64,000 nucleotides of DNA from an uncultured SAR86 cluster bacterium (GTDB lineage Bacteria > Pseudomonadota > Gammaproteobacteria > Magnimaribacterales > Magnimaribacteraceae), in the NCBI GenBank assembly GCA_902517565.1, contig CABYCU010000002.1, positions 62,001-126,000 of the forward strand. Direction: 5' to 3'. Numbering within the stretch: the stretch's first letter is position 1; each line of letters begins with the position of its first letter. Positions 25,049 through 32,975 of the stretch are shown one piece after another. Both the position numbers and the translations under genes were made by a program. Below the pieces are notes generated by a model, which was not told the DNA's origin, did no database searches, and was given only the letters and a program-made list of their open reading frames with translations.

Positions 25049-26481
25049 CAGTCCTTCTCAACATAGCCTAAATCTGAAATATGATCGTTATGTTTACCTC
25101 TGTCGATGTCATACATTAGAACCAATAAAGTAGACACAAAGGGAAGCGTCATCGCAATAATAAGATGAATAAGAGCAAATTTATTTATCACTTCTCCACC
25201 ATAAAGTTCTCCTGCAAGTTCAGGATTATCAAATCCTGAAAAGGATAAAATTAATCCTGATAATAAGACTCCCCCGCCGCCTACTAGTTTATGAATAAAT
25301 GAACTGACAGTTCCCAATAAGCCTTCTTCCCGTCTTCCAGTAGTTTGTTCAACTTGTTCTGTAATATCCATAACCATAGAACCAATGAAAACGAAACCTA
25401 AAGCTCCCAAAGAGGCCATTGCTGCACCATGGATTGCCAGTAGGTACCAAAGACCATCAGAACCATTTAGAGGGATAATATTAGTTCCGTAATAAATATC
25501 TATTAATCTAAAGGCAATAGGAAAAGGACCTATAATTATTGTGGTAAGAAAAATTCCGACAGTTATTTGTTTCTTATTCCTTCCAAGAGCTATTCTAGGA
25601 GCCAAAGAAACAAAAATTATCACACAGATTGGGGTTATTAAAGACCAAGCTGCAATAGTTTTAGGCTCCCATTGCCAGAGATATTCGTTGTAATAAGTAC
25701 CGACTCCCGATTCTAGTCCAACTAGCAAAGCGTAAAATACTCCAGAAGTGAATAAAACCAACCATGATCTATTCCAGAGGGTCTCCTTAGTTTCTTTTAT
25801 AAAGTCTGATATCGCAAAAGACCTGGATGGTGGTGTGTGCAAGTCTTGAATATTTTTATGAGTACCTATGGTCGTTACAGCTGTACCTATAAATATTCCG
25901 ACGCCGCCCCAAAAGGCTAAAATTTGATATCCGTTGAAATCTACAAAAGAATCAAGCCAATAATATCTAGCAATGAAGTCAATCCCAGCACCTCCTACCC
26001 AACCAAACATCATAGACAATGCAGCTAGTGTATTTCTTTGATCATAGTCTTTAGATAATTCTGGAGCTAGGGCGCCTCTGGGGACTTCAAAGAGCGTCAT
26101 GGAGATTCTCAACACGAATAAAAGTCCGACTAATCTCCAAAATAAATTAGGGTCTCCTGGTTCTGGGCCGGCAATAATGAAGTAATAGGCTAATGAAAAA
26201 GGAATTATAGAAAAATAAAGAAAAGGATGCCTTCGTCCATATTTACTTTTTGTTCTATCTGACCATATACCGATTATAGGGTCGGATACAGCATCTATGA
26301 CTAAAGCTAAAAAAAATGCAAAGGAAACTGTAATTGCATCTAGACCCAGGACTTGGTTGTAATAAATCAATAAGAAAGTCCCAAGTAGGTTATTCTTTAT
26401 TCCTACAGCAAGCGAACCAAAGCCATAAAAAAACTGAGTTGATCTAGTAGCTAAGTGAGCTTGAAGTGGGTTGTCTGTCAC
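25048..26481 (-). CDS. GPH-family sugar:cation symporter (MFS)
   Basis: A 477-residue, 12-TM MelB-type transporter with DAVSDPIIGIWSDRTKSKYGRRHPF near TM2 and GRREEGLLGTVSSFIHK in the second half, parallel to the 20541 protein. It begins the long leftward run; the divergent SDR gene starts 118 bp away, and the space between contains two palindromes (26523-26566). It is coupled to the rhomboid gene. Substrate is likely a mono- or oligosaccharide; the adjacent SDR and cytoplasmic GH3 support this. Confidence 0.9.
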   Translation of the reverse strand: MTDNPLQAHLATRSTQFFYGFGSLAVGIKNNLLGTFLLIYYNQVLGLDAITVSFAFFLALVIDAVSDPIIGIWSDRTKSKYGRRHPFLYFSIIPFSLAYYFIIAGPEPGDPNLFWRLVGLLFVLRISMTLFEVPRGALAPELSKDYDQRNTLAALSMMFGWVGGAGIDFIARYYWLDSFVDFNGYQILAFWGGVGIFIGTAVTTIGTHKNIQDLHTPPSRSFAISDFIKETKETLWNRSWLVLFTSGVFYALLVGLESGVGTYYNEYLWQWEPKTIAAWSLITPICVIIFVSLAPRIALGRNKKQITVGIFLTTIIIGPFPIAFRLIDIYYGTNIIPLNGSDGLWYLLAIHGAAMASLGALGFVFIGSMVMDITEQVEQTTGRREEGLLGTVSSFIHKLVGGGGVLLSGLILSFSGFDNPELAGELYGGEVINKFALIHLIIAMTLPFVSTLLVLMYDIDRGKHNDHISDLGYVEKD

Positions 26482-26522
26482 GTTTTACATTTTGTCCAAT
26501 ATTAAAGAGTTATTTATATATC

Positions 26523-26566
26523 AATTCAGGCTAAATAAATAGCTGAATTTTTACTTAAAAGCGCTT
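26523..26566. promoter_or_regulatory. palindromes in the divergent GPH/SDR promoter
   Basis: Two symmetric elements lie between divergent starts. AATTCAGGCTA with TAGCTGAATT (26523-26549) is an inverted repeat with one extra G and a 6-nt centre. AAGCGCTT (26559-26566) is a perfect 8-bp palindrome with the central CG seen in LacI-family operators (general family knowledge: NAANCGNTTN). On the right, GATAAT at 26581-26586 could be the -10 of the SDR gene. No LacI-type regulator is encoded nearby. Confidence 0.35.
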
Positions 26567-26599
26567 ATTCTTAATAGACAGATAATAAATAAAAATAAT

Positions 26600-27508
26600 A
26601 TGAATAGATTAAAAGATAAGGTAGCAATCATTACAGGTGCAGGAAGGGGAATAGGACGAGAAATATGTTTATATTTAGCTTCTGAAGGAGCAAGAATAGT
26701 TGTTAACGATTTAGGTGGAGATAGAGACGGAAGCGGTGAAGGAAAAGTTGCTGATCAGGTTGTGGACGAGATAAAAGCTTTGGGCGGGGATGCCGCAGCT
26801 AATTATGATTCAGTTGGAACAGTCGAAGGTGGACAAAATATATTTAATACAGCAATAGATGCATTTGGGCGTGCTGATTTTCTTGTTAATAATGCCGGTG
26901 TACTGAGAGATAGGACTTTATACAACATGGAGGAGTCCGATTGGGATGTTATCATGGAAGTTCACTTAAAGGGCCACTATAACTGCACTAGACCCCTTGT
27001 AAGATATATAAGAGATAATAATGTATCAGGGTGTAGGATAATTAATATGTCATCTGTATCCGGATTATTTGGTAATTTCGGTCAGGTAAATTATGGCGCT
27101 GCTAAAGAAGGCATTGCAGGCTTCACTAGATCCCTGGCACTTGAAGTCGCTAAATATAAATGTACTGTTAATACTATTTCTCCTGGAGCTGCTACAAGAT
27201 TAACAATAGACCTTATGGAAGCTGCTGGTAGAAAGTATGATGAAAACGACTGGACACAAGGTCCAGGTCAAATAGCACCAGTGGTTGCATGGCTCTGTAC
27301 TGAAGAAGCAAGTGAGGTTACTTCACAAATTATTCACTCTCAAGGAGGTATTCTAGGGATTATGCAACAGCCAGCAATTATCCAGTCATTTACTACCGAC
27401 GATCTTTGGACTTTAGATCAACTAGATCAGCTCATGCCTGAATTAGTAGAAACAAGAAAATTCCATGATCAGGAAGTTGCGGAAAAAGGTGCGCCTAAAA
27501 AAGTTTAA
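26600..27508 (+). CDS. short-chain dehydrogenase, HSD17B4/MFE-2-like
   Basis: A 302-residue SDR. GAGRGIG is at residues 13-19, VNDLGGDRDGSGEGKVADQV is the longer loop characteristic of the 3-hydroxyacyl-CoA dehydrogenase part of multifunctional enzyme 2 (HSD17B4), then NNAGVLRD, SSVSGLFGNFGQVNYGAAKEG (catalytic Ser, Tyr and Lys). In that family it oxidises (3R)-hydroxyacyl-CoA during beta-oxidation; here it stands alone without the hydratase and SCP2 parts. Its stop directly abuts the convergent GH3 stop without a spacer or terminator. No Shine-Dalgarno is visible. Confidence 0.85.
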   Translation: MNRLKDKVAIITGAGRGIGREICLYLASEGARIVVNDLGGDRDGSGEGKVADQVVDEIKALGGDAAANYDSVGTVEGGQNIFNTAIDAFGRADFLVNNAGVLRDRTLYNMEESDWDVIMEVHLKGHYNCTRPLVRYIRDNNVSGCRIINMSSVSGLFGNFGQVNYGAAKEGIAGFTRSLALEVAKYKCTVNTISPGAATRLTIDLMEAAGRKYDENDWTQGPGQIAPVVAWLCTEEASEVTSQIIHSQGGILGIMQQPAIIQSFTTDDLWTLDQLDQLMPELVETRKFHDQEVAEKGAPKKV

Positions 27509-29944
27509 TTAACCCAACCAAACAGATACTGACTCTTTTATATCGACTGCCGAGGAACCTACTTCAAAAATATACTCTGCGGGTTCTATCTGCCAAGATT
27601 GTTTCTCTGGACTCCAAAAAGATAATTCTCTTTCAGATAATTCGAACTGAATTTTTTTAGATTTTCCAGATTCCAAATATATTTTTTCAAATTTTTTGAG
27701 TTCTTTTTGAGGTCGATCTATTTGAGAATCTGAAACTCTTATATAACCCTGTACAATCTCTTTTCCTGAGACATCCCCAGTATTTTCTATCTCTATTTCA
27801 AAAGCAGCTACTGAAGACATACCTTTTGGAGGTATGGCTCTGAGGTTAGAGTATTTAAAAGTTGTATAGGAAAGCCCATGACCAAAAGGAAAAAGAGGCT
27901 CGACCTGCTCTCTGTCATACCATCTGTAACCAATATATAAACCTTCCTCATAATCCATCTGAAGATCTTGACCAGGATAAGTAGAATAAGCAGGTGTATC
28001 GGATAAAGCTTTAGGAAAGGTTGTAGGCAACTTTCCTGAAGGATTTTGCATACCAAATATTATATCGGTTAAGGAATTACCAAATTCTTGACCAGGAAAC
28101 CAGCATTGTAAAATTGCATTAGCATTATCAACCCAAGGCATTTCGCAAGGTGACCCTGTGTTCAATACAACGACAGTATTTTTATTTATCTTACATACAT
28201 TTTCTATCAGCTCATTCTGATTTGAAGGCAAATTCAGAGATGACCTATCATTTCCTTCAGTCTCCCAATCTGCATTAGTTCCAGCAATTAAAATAACAGC
28301 ATCAGCATCTTTAGCCAAAGCAATAGCTTCTTCCATAAGATCATGCTGATCTGGTGCCATCATTCCTATTTGAACAGCTGGAAATCTTCCTTCCCATTTA
28401 TATTCAACTTCTAAAGAATATGTCTGACCTTTATCAAAATTGATTATCTTTCTTTTTGGAGCTGATCCCATGCCAAAAAAGGCATCACCGGGTTCTTGTG
28501 AAGACCAGTTATCTATCTGTAATTCACCATTAATTAAAAGTCTTGAAGGTCCTATACTAAATATTTCAAACTCATATTCACCTGAAAAATCTGGTTGTAA
28601 ATCACCTTTGAATCTTACACTTAGAGAAGGTCTCTTGGACTGAGCAACAATATCTAAACCAAAACCTCCCATTGCCCAAAACTTATTACCTTTCAAAATT
28701 TTACTTTCGATCGGTGACCCCTCAAATTCTTGACCGTCGTAAAAGTCCACTTCAAAACCGTCATTTTCCTTGAAAAGTTCTTGCGGTATGGCAGGTAAAA
28801 ACTTATGAGTATGGCAACCTTTTGCATAACTGATTTCTATTTGACCATCTAAGGCTGATTTAATTCCAGCAAGCGGATGAATTACATAATGAGGATTTAG
28901 CGAAGCACTTCCTCCTCCTAAATACTGACCCTTTTCTGCGTTAGGTCCAATGACTGCAAGTTTCTTTAAATTTTCTTTTTGTAGAGGCAAGACTTCTTCG
29001 TTCTTCAATAAGACCATTCCTTCTGATCCTGCTTTTCTTATGAGAGCTCTATCTTCTTCTAAATCATTACTTTGTTCAGGTCTCTCTTCTGGATGGTCTA
29101 ATCTCCCAGTAAAATCAGCTACTCTTAATATTCGCCTTACTTTATCGTCAACTGTCTCTTCCTTTACCTTTCCTTCATTTACTGCTTTAACTAGATTTTT
29201 TCCCCAGCTTCTTGCAGGGCCTGGCATTTCACAGTCCAACCCTCCATTGGCATTTCCGATGGTATCTTGTGCTGCCCCCCAGTCACTGACTACATATCCT
29301 GGGAAATTCCATTCATCTTTTAAAATTTTATTAAGTATTTCGTCATTGGAAGAACAAAAAACATTGTTGAGTTGGTTATAAGCTGACATTACCGATAAAG
29401 AACCAGCTTTTACTCCCATTTCAAATGGCAAAAGGTAAAGTTCTCTTAAAGTTCTTTCATCAATATTTGAGCTAACGAAATGTCTCTGAAATTCCGTATC
29501 ATTACCAATGAAATGTTTTAAACAAGCTGAGACTCCAACTGATTGAACGCCCTTTACATAACTACTTGCTAATTCACCTGTAAGTACTGGATCTTCTGAA
29601 TAGCATTCAAAATGCCTTCCACCTAACGGGTGTCTATGAAGATTAATAGTAGGCCCTAATAGGACATCTGCATCTTTACTTTTCGCTTCAACTCCGATTG
29701 CTCTCGCTATGTCTTCCACATTTTCTTTATCCCATGAAGAAGATAAACAAGAAGCACTAGGAAAGCATGCAGAAGTTGCACCCGAGATTGAATCTCCCCT
29801 AGCACCAATAGGCCCATCGGTCATCTTAACCCTTGGTATATTTAATCTAGGTACTGCAGTAGTATGCCAAGCGGAAGAGCCTGAAAGAATTGAAACTTTT
29901 TCTTCTAGTGTTAGTTCACTAATTAAAGACTCTATTCTATCCAT
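27509..29944 (-). CDS. glycoside hydrolase family 3 beta-glycosidase with PA14 domain
   Basis: An 811-residue GH3 enzyme. The N-terminal TIM barrel has the nucleophile at D221 (YVVSDWGA) and substrate-binding K143-H144 (KHF) and R/H residues; the second alpha/beta domain begins near VLLKNEEVLPL. A PA14-like insertion (about 385-530; LQPDFSGEYEFEIFSIGPSRL in part) gives an exo-binding platform, and a fibronectin-III-like domain closes the protein (PFGHGLSYTTFKYSNL onward). There is no signal peptide, so it acts in the cytoplasm on imported beta-glucosides or related oligosaccharides. It lies 14 nt downstream of the HD-domain gene, likely in one unit. Confidence 0.92.
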   Translation of the reverse strand: MDRIESLISELTLEEKVSILSGSSAWHTTAVPRLNIPRVKMTDGPIGARGDSISGATSACFPSASCLSSSWDKENVEDIARAIGVEAKSKDADVLLGPTINLHRHPLGGRHFECYSEDPVLTGELASSYVKGVQSVGVSACLKHFIGNDTEFQRHFVSSNIDERTLRELYLLPFEMGVKAGSLSVMSAYNQLNNVFCSSNDEILNKILKDEWNFPGYVVSDWGAAQDTIGNANGGLDCEMPGPARSWGKNLVKAVNEGKVKEETVDDKVRRILRVADFTGRLDHPEERPEQSNDLEEDRALIRKAGSEGMVLLKNEEVLPLQKENLKKLAVIGPNAEKGQYLGGGSASLNPHYVIHPLAGIKSALDGQIEISYAKGCHTHKFLPAIPQELFKENDGFEVDFYDGQEFEGSPIESKILKGNKFWAMGGFGLDIVAQSKRPSLSVRFKGDLQPDFSGEYEFEIFSIGPSRLLINGELQIDNWSSQEPGDAFFGMGSAPKRKIINFDKGQTYSLEVEYKWEGRFPAVQIGMMAPDQHDLMEEAIALAKDADAVILIAGTNADWETEGNDRSSLNLPSNQNELIENVCKINKNTVVVLNTGSPCEMPWVDNANAILQCWFPGQEFGNSLTDIIFGMQNPSGKLPTTFPKALSDTPAYSTYPGQDLQMDYEEGLYIGYRWYDREQVEPLFPFGHGLSYTTFKYSNLRAIPPKGMSSVAAFEIEIENTGDVSGKEIVQGYIRVSDSQIDRPQKELKKFEKIYLESGKSKKIQFELSERELSFWSPEKQSWQIEPAEYIFEVGSSAVDIKESVSVWLG

Positions 29945-29958
29945 AGAATGAGGAAGAT

Positions 29959-30537
29959 TTAAGCGTAGTCTCGTTTTTTGTAGATCGAATTCTTTGGTTT
30001 AGCAAATACATTTCTAACCATTGGTTCAAATTCTTCAATTGTCATATTTTCATATTCAGGATCAAAGGAATTTTGATCGTATTTCGCACAAAACTCTGCA
30101 CATGCATGCCAATGAGGACTATCTCTATATTCATCTCTCATGTTTTTATCTAATCCAAGGTAATCAAAGAAATAATATCCTTGAAAGATTCCATGATGTT
30201 TAACAATCCAATAATTTTGTTCAGATACAAAAGGTTGAAGCATGGTTGCTGCCAAGTCAGCATGATTTGCAGACGCTATCGTATCTCCAATATCATGAAG
30301 TAAAGCACAAACGACATATTCTTCGTCTCTACCATCTTTATAAGCTCTGGTAGCCGTTTGAAGACAATGAGTAAAACGATCAACAGCAAAACCTCCTGTA
30401 TCGCCTTTCAAAATTGCAAGATGCTCTAAAATTCTATCAGGTAGTTGAGTTGCATATTCAGATGTCTCTCTACCGATAATAGCGTAATCTTCCGCTGTAC
30501 CATTCAACATTTCTGTAAAACTAGCTTGTTTTGGCAT
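29959..30537 (-). CDS. HD-domain protein, candidate diiron oxygenase/hydrolase
   Basis: A 192-residue all-helical HD-superfamily protein. Putative metal ligands are H57 (RFTHCLQ), H81-D82 (LLHDIGD), H92 (ANHADL), H114/H115 (VKHHGIFQGYY) and D153 (AKYDQN). The set H...HD...H...H...D is what two-metal HD proteins use, including the mixed-valence diiron oxygenases PhnZ, TmpB and MIOX; the 24-residue gap from H57 to H81 equals that of PhnZ. Whether it is an oxygenase or a phosphohydrolase cannot be told. It sits between an AGPS-like FAD oxidase (54 nt upstream) and the GH3 gene. Start ATG follows AGGGAGG. Confidence 0.78.
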   Translation of the reverse strand: MPKQASFTEMLNGTAEDYAIIGRETSEYATQLPDRILEHLAILKGDTGGFAVDRFTHCLQTATRAYKDGRDEEYVVCALLHDIGDTIASANHADLAATMLQPFVSEQNYWIVKHHGIFQGYYFFDYLGLDKNMRDEYRDSPHWHACAEFCAKYDQNSFDPEYENMTIEEFEPMVRNVFAKPKNSIYKKRDYA

Positions 30538-30591
30538 ATACCCTCCCTTTTTCTTGTTAATTATGCCGTAATATGAATATTTTGCCTATAC

Positions 30592-32217
30592 TCAACTCAT
30601 CCAGTTTTTTATAGTTTTGTCTGCTGGATCAATCAGAACTCCTGGGTTCATAATTCCCTTAGGATCTAAGGAAGATTTTGCCGATACCAAGACCTTGTTA
30701 AAAAGCTCAGGTATTTGATTGTCATAACCATGTGGCCTGTGATCTCTTCCAACAGCATGATGATGAGTAACAGTGCCGCCTTTAGATACACATATCTCAT
30801 TTGTTGCTAATTTTATCTCCTTCCAAATATCTATCATTGTTTCAGGATTAGCATAAGCTCCAAAAGTAAAGTAAGGAGCAAGTCCATCTGGATAACTGTG
30901 GGTAATTCGACAAGTTACTAAAGACGGTTTTCCAGTAATCTCTAGGATAGCTTTACCTGTTCGGTCTTTAATTTCTTCTATGAAGTCAAAACTTTTCTCC
31001 CAGGTGATTGCTGTTTCAAAAGTATCTTGAATAATACCTCTTCTGGTGAAGCTTTCTCTTAAATAAGGAGCCTTAATGAAACTATTACGCCAATTACCTG
31101 AGGAGCCTGATCTATGGGCATCGGAAGACTGCTTCGGCTTTTCAAAGTTTCCTTGGAAGTCTTTTGAAATTTCTAGAGCTCTATCAAGAGCAAAGGTTTT
31201 ATCATGATCTGATGATTCAAATGCAAGTATTAATAAATGTTTGGATCCATCTCCAGCTCCGTTGAATAAAGCTTCATTAGAATCTAATAATCTACAATTA
31301 GCAGGAAATAGGCCTGCTTGGCTAATATGCCTTAAAGCAGATAGTCCATTTTTATAATCATCAAACTCAACAGTACATGAAGATCTAAATGTTGGTCGGT
31401 CTTGCAAACGCATTGAAGCTTCTGTGATTATTCCCATGATCCCTTCAGAGCCAATAGCAAACCTATCCGGACTAGGGCCGGCACCCGAACCCGGCAATCT
31501 TCTTGTCTCGTATAGCCCTGAAGGAGTAATCATCTTCAGAGACTCTACAAAATCATCAATATGAGTATAAAGAGTTGCATAATGACCACCAGATCTAGTG
31601 GCTATCCATCCTCCGAGGGTAGAAAACTCAAAACTCTGAGGATAATGTCGCATAGTTAAATCATGCTCTTTAAGTTTTGACTCCAAATCAGGTCCCAAAA
31701 TTCCTCCTTGGATTAAAGCCGTTCTGCTGTCTTTATCGATATCAATGATAGAATCTAGATTCTTCATATCTAGAGAAATTACACCTTTATAACCTCCACC
31801 AACGTAAGTCTCCACTCCACCACATACACTCGAGCCTCCTCCATAAGGTATAACTGCTATATCGTTTGATGATGCCCAATCAAGTATGTTGTATATGTCG
31901 CCCTCAGAGGTAGGAAAAGCCACTAAATCAGGAGGATTTGGAAACAGACCAAGGATAGATCGTGCTGAATCGGGAAAAGATTTCCCATAGGCATGATTTA
32001 ATCTCTCTAATTTATCACCTGAAAAAATAGCTTCTAGGCTTTTCGGCTTTTTTATTTTAGGCGTATGCAGATCTATGTCGTTTACTTTTGGTATTGGCAA
32101 TCTTTCAATAGAATCCAGATTAAAAGTACTAGCAATGCGTTTATCTATATTTTTTTCTTCATCTTCACTCAATAACTCATCTTCAAAACCCCATCCCCAA
32201 AACTTTCTTATTCTCAT
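30592..32217 (-). CDS. FAD-binding oxidase, alkyl-DHAP synthase-like
   Basis: A 541-residue VAO-fold flavoprotein. It begins RIRKFWGWGFEDE, as alkyldihydroxyacetone-phosphate synthase (AGPS) relatives do, followed by the FAD pyrophosphate-binding loop VIPYGGGSSVCGG, GATIGG-like FSTLGGWIATRSGG, ASMRLQDRP, and the His-rich active-site motif VTHHHAVGRDH near the end. AGPS builds ether bonds in lipids; bacterial relatives include oxidases and dehydrogenases of hydroxy-acids. There is no proof that this protein makes ether lipids. A divergent cupin-like gene starts 89 bp away, with an inverted repeat between them. Confidence 0.85.
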   Translation of the reverse strand: MRIRKFWGWGFEDELLSEDEEKNIDKRIASTFNLDSIERLPIPKVNDIDLHTPKIKKPKSLEAIFSGDKLERLNHAYGKSFPDSARSILGLFPNPPDLVAFPTSEGDIYNILDWASSNDIAVIPYGGGSSVCGGVETYVGGGYKGVISLDMKNLDSIIDIDKDSRTALIQGGILGPDLESKLKEHDLTMRHYPQSFEFSTLGGWIATRSGGHYATLYTHIDDFVESLKMITPSGLYETRRLPGSGAGPSPDRFAIGSEGIMGIITEASMRLQDRPTFRSSCTVEFDDYKNGLSALRHISQAGLFPANCRLLDSNEALFNGAGDGSKHLLILAFESSDHDKTFALDRALEISKDFQGNFEKPKQSSDAHRSGSSGNWRNSFIKAPYLRESFTRRGIIQDTFETAITWEKSFDFIEEIKDRTGKAILEITGKPSLVTCRITHSYPDGLAPYFTFGAYANPETMIDIWKEIKLATNEICVSKGGTVTHHHAVGRDHRPHGYDNQIPELFNKVLVSAKSSLDPKGIMNPGVLIDPADKTIKNWMS

Positions 32218-32233
32218 TTAATTTCTCCTATGA

Positions 32234-32272
32234 TTGATCTTATAATGCAACTAGCTAAACAGCAAAGATCAA
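32234..32272. promoter_or_regulatory. inverted repeat in divergent FAD-oxidase/cupin promoter
   Basis: TTGATCTT (32234-32241) and AAGATCAA (32265-32272) are perfect 8-bp inverted half-sites separated by 23 nt. A perfect TATAAT sequence on the plus strand (32241-32246) overlaps the left half. The spacing fits a dimer of dimers or a DNA loop across two helical turns. It may control both neighbours; regulator unknown. Confidence 0.35.
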
Positions 32273-32306
32273 GTGATGGTAGAATGTCTCTTTAAATTTA
32301 ATAGAT

Positions 32307-32705
32307 ATGGCAAAAAAATACGAAAACTTTTCTGTTGGAGACAATCTCTCCAAAACAAGTAATGCTTATTCAGCATGGACAAATGACCTCTTAAGAAAAT
32401 TAGTTGCTGGTAAAACTATAATTCAACCGAAAGAATCTACCGGTGGGCACAGACTAATTGAATCCGAAGTAGTTTATGTTTTTCTATCAGGCATAGGTCA
32501 GATGGAGGTAATCGAATACTCAAATCACGAAGCTGGACACGGAACGAATCCAAGTTTTGGGATAGAGCACAAGGCTGAATTATCAATTGTCTCAGGTGAT
32601 ATTGTTTTAGCTGAAGAAGGGGACTATATAAAAGTTAATAACACTTCTGATCAAGAGCAACTCGTTTACTTAAGAATATTCGATAGCGAAGGCGCTCGCA
32701 CATAA
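32307..32705 (+). CDS. cupin-like small protein
   Basis: A 132-residue cytoplasmic protein, probably a single double-stranded beta-helix: GGHRLIESEVVYVFLSGIGQMEVI, then SIVSGDIVLAEEGDYIKVNNTSDQEQLVYLRIF has the strand, turn and GD(I/V) pattern of cupins. A full His3-Glu metal set is not obvious; one His and one Glu appear in motif 1. Function unknown. It is transcribed away from the FAD oxidase, alone, and its stop codon overlaps the terminator of the convergent RNA candidate. No Shine-Dalgarno precedes the ATG. Confidence 0.65.
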   Translation: MAKKYENFSVGDNLSKTSNAYSAWTNDLLRKLVAGKTIIQPKESTGGHRLIESEVVYVFLSGIGQMEVIEYSNHEAGHGTNPSFGIEHKAELSIVSGDIVLAEEGDYIKVNNTSDQEQLVYLRIFDSEGART

Positions 32706-32731
32706 AAAAATCCCCACTCGAAAGTGGGGAT
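32704..32731 (-). terminator. intrinsic terminator of the intergenic RNA
   Basis: Perfect 9-bp stem ATCCCCACT/AGTGGGGAT with a 4-nt loop (TTCG read on the minus strand) followed, on the minus strand, by seven T (the A-run at 32704-32710). On the plus strand no T-run follows, so it serves only leftward transcripts. Confidence 0.9.
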
Positions 32732-32924
32732 CCGAAAAGCGTATCTCAACTACTTTTCAACTAACCGTTAAAACTGTTAGCCGGAACCCGGGGTAACCCG
32801 TGTCAGAAGGATACTCCTGTTGTTCCTTTTCTAAAATTAATACTAATAGTGATCACCTCCTGTAGAGGGTAATAAAGATCCACAAGTTCAATTCCCCTCG
32901 TGTTAAATTGAATGTGGGACGCCT
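32704..32924 (-). ncRNA. structured intergenic RNA candidate, about 220 nt
   Basis: This stretch has no coding frame and is unusually rich in self-complementary segments. In plus coordinates: a long hairpin (CCACA 880-884 with TGTGG 913-917, TTCAATT 887-893 with AATTGAA 906-912, offset from 32000), GAGGG 865-869 able to pair either with CCTC 856-859 or with loop CCCTC 895-899, GGAAC 783-787 with GTTCC 822-826 enclosing CGGG-GTAA-CCCG and AGGA/TCCT stems, CTAAC 761-765 with GTTAG 776-780, and an intrinsic terminator. It begins about 50 nt past the stop of the upstream gene and has its own candidate promoter, so it is either an independent sRNA or a processed 3' UTR. It does not match tmRNA, RNase P, SRP or 6S RNA by eye. 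Confidence 0.6.
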
Positions 32925-32930
32925 AATGAG

Positions 32931-32959
32931 AGAATATCAATAAAGTTATTTTGAGAAAA
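32931..32959 (-). promoter_or_regulatory. candidate promoter of the intergenic RNA
   Basis: On the minus strand, an extended -10 TGATATTCT (32931-32939) lies 17 nt after TTTTCT (32954-32959) as a weak -35. Initiation would be near 32924, just before the first long hairpin. The -35 is poor, so support is moderate. Confidence 0.35.
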
Positions 32960-32975
32960 GAATTATTTTGTTTCT

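Noticed and set aside
32704..32731. Terminator for the rightward cupin-like gene
   Set aside because: On the plus strand the stem is preceded by A and followed by CCGAAA, with no T-run; it functions only leftward.
32851..32860. GATCACCTCC as a 16S rRNA 3' end
   Set aside because: Only about ten bases match the anti-Shine-Dalgarno end; no other rRNA sequence surrounds it.
32704..32939. CsrB/RsmZ-type CsrA-sequestering RNA
   Set aside because: There are about six GGA triplets, but several pair inside stems and there is no repeated GGA-loop hairpin pattern. Not excluded, but not supported enough to name it.
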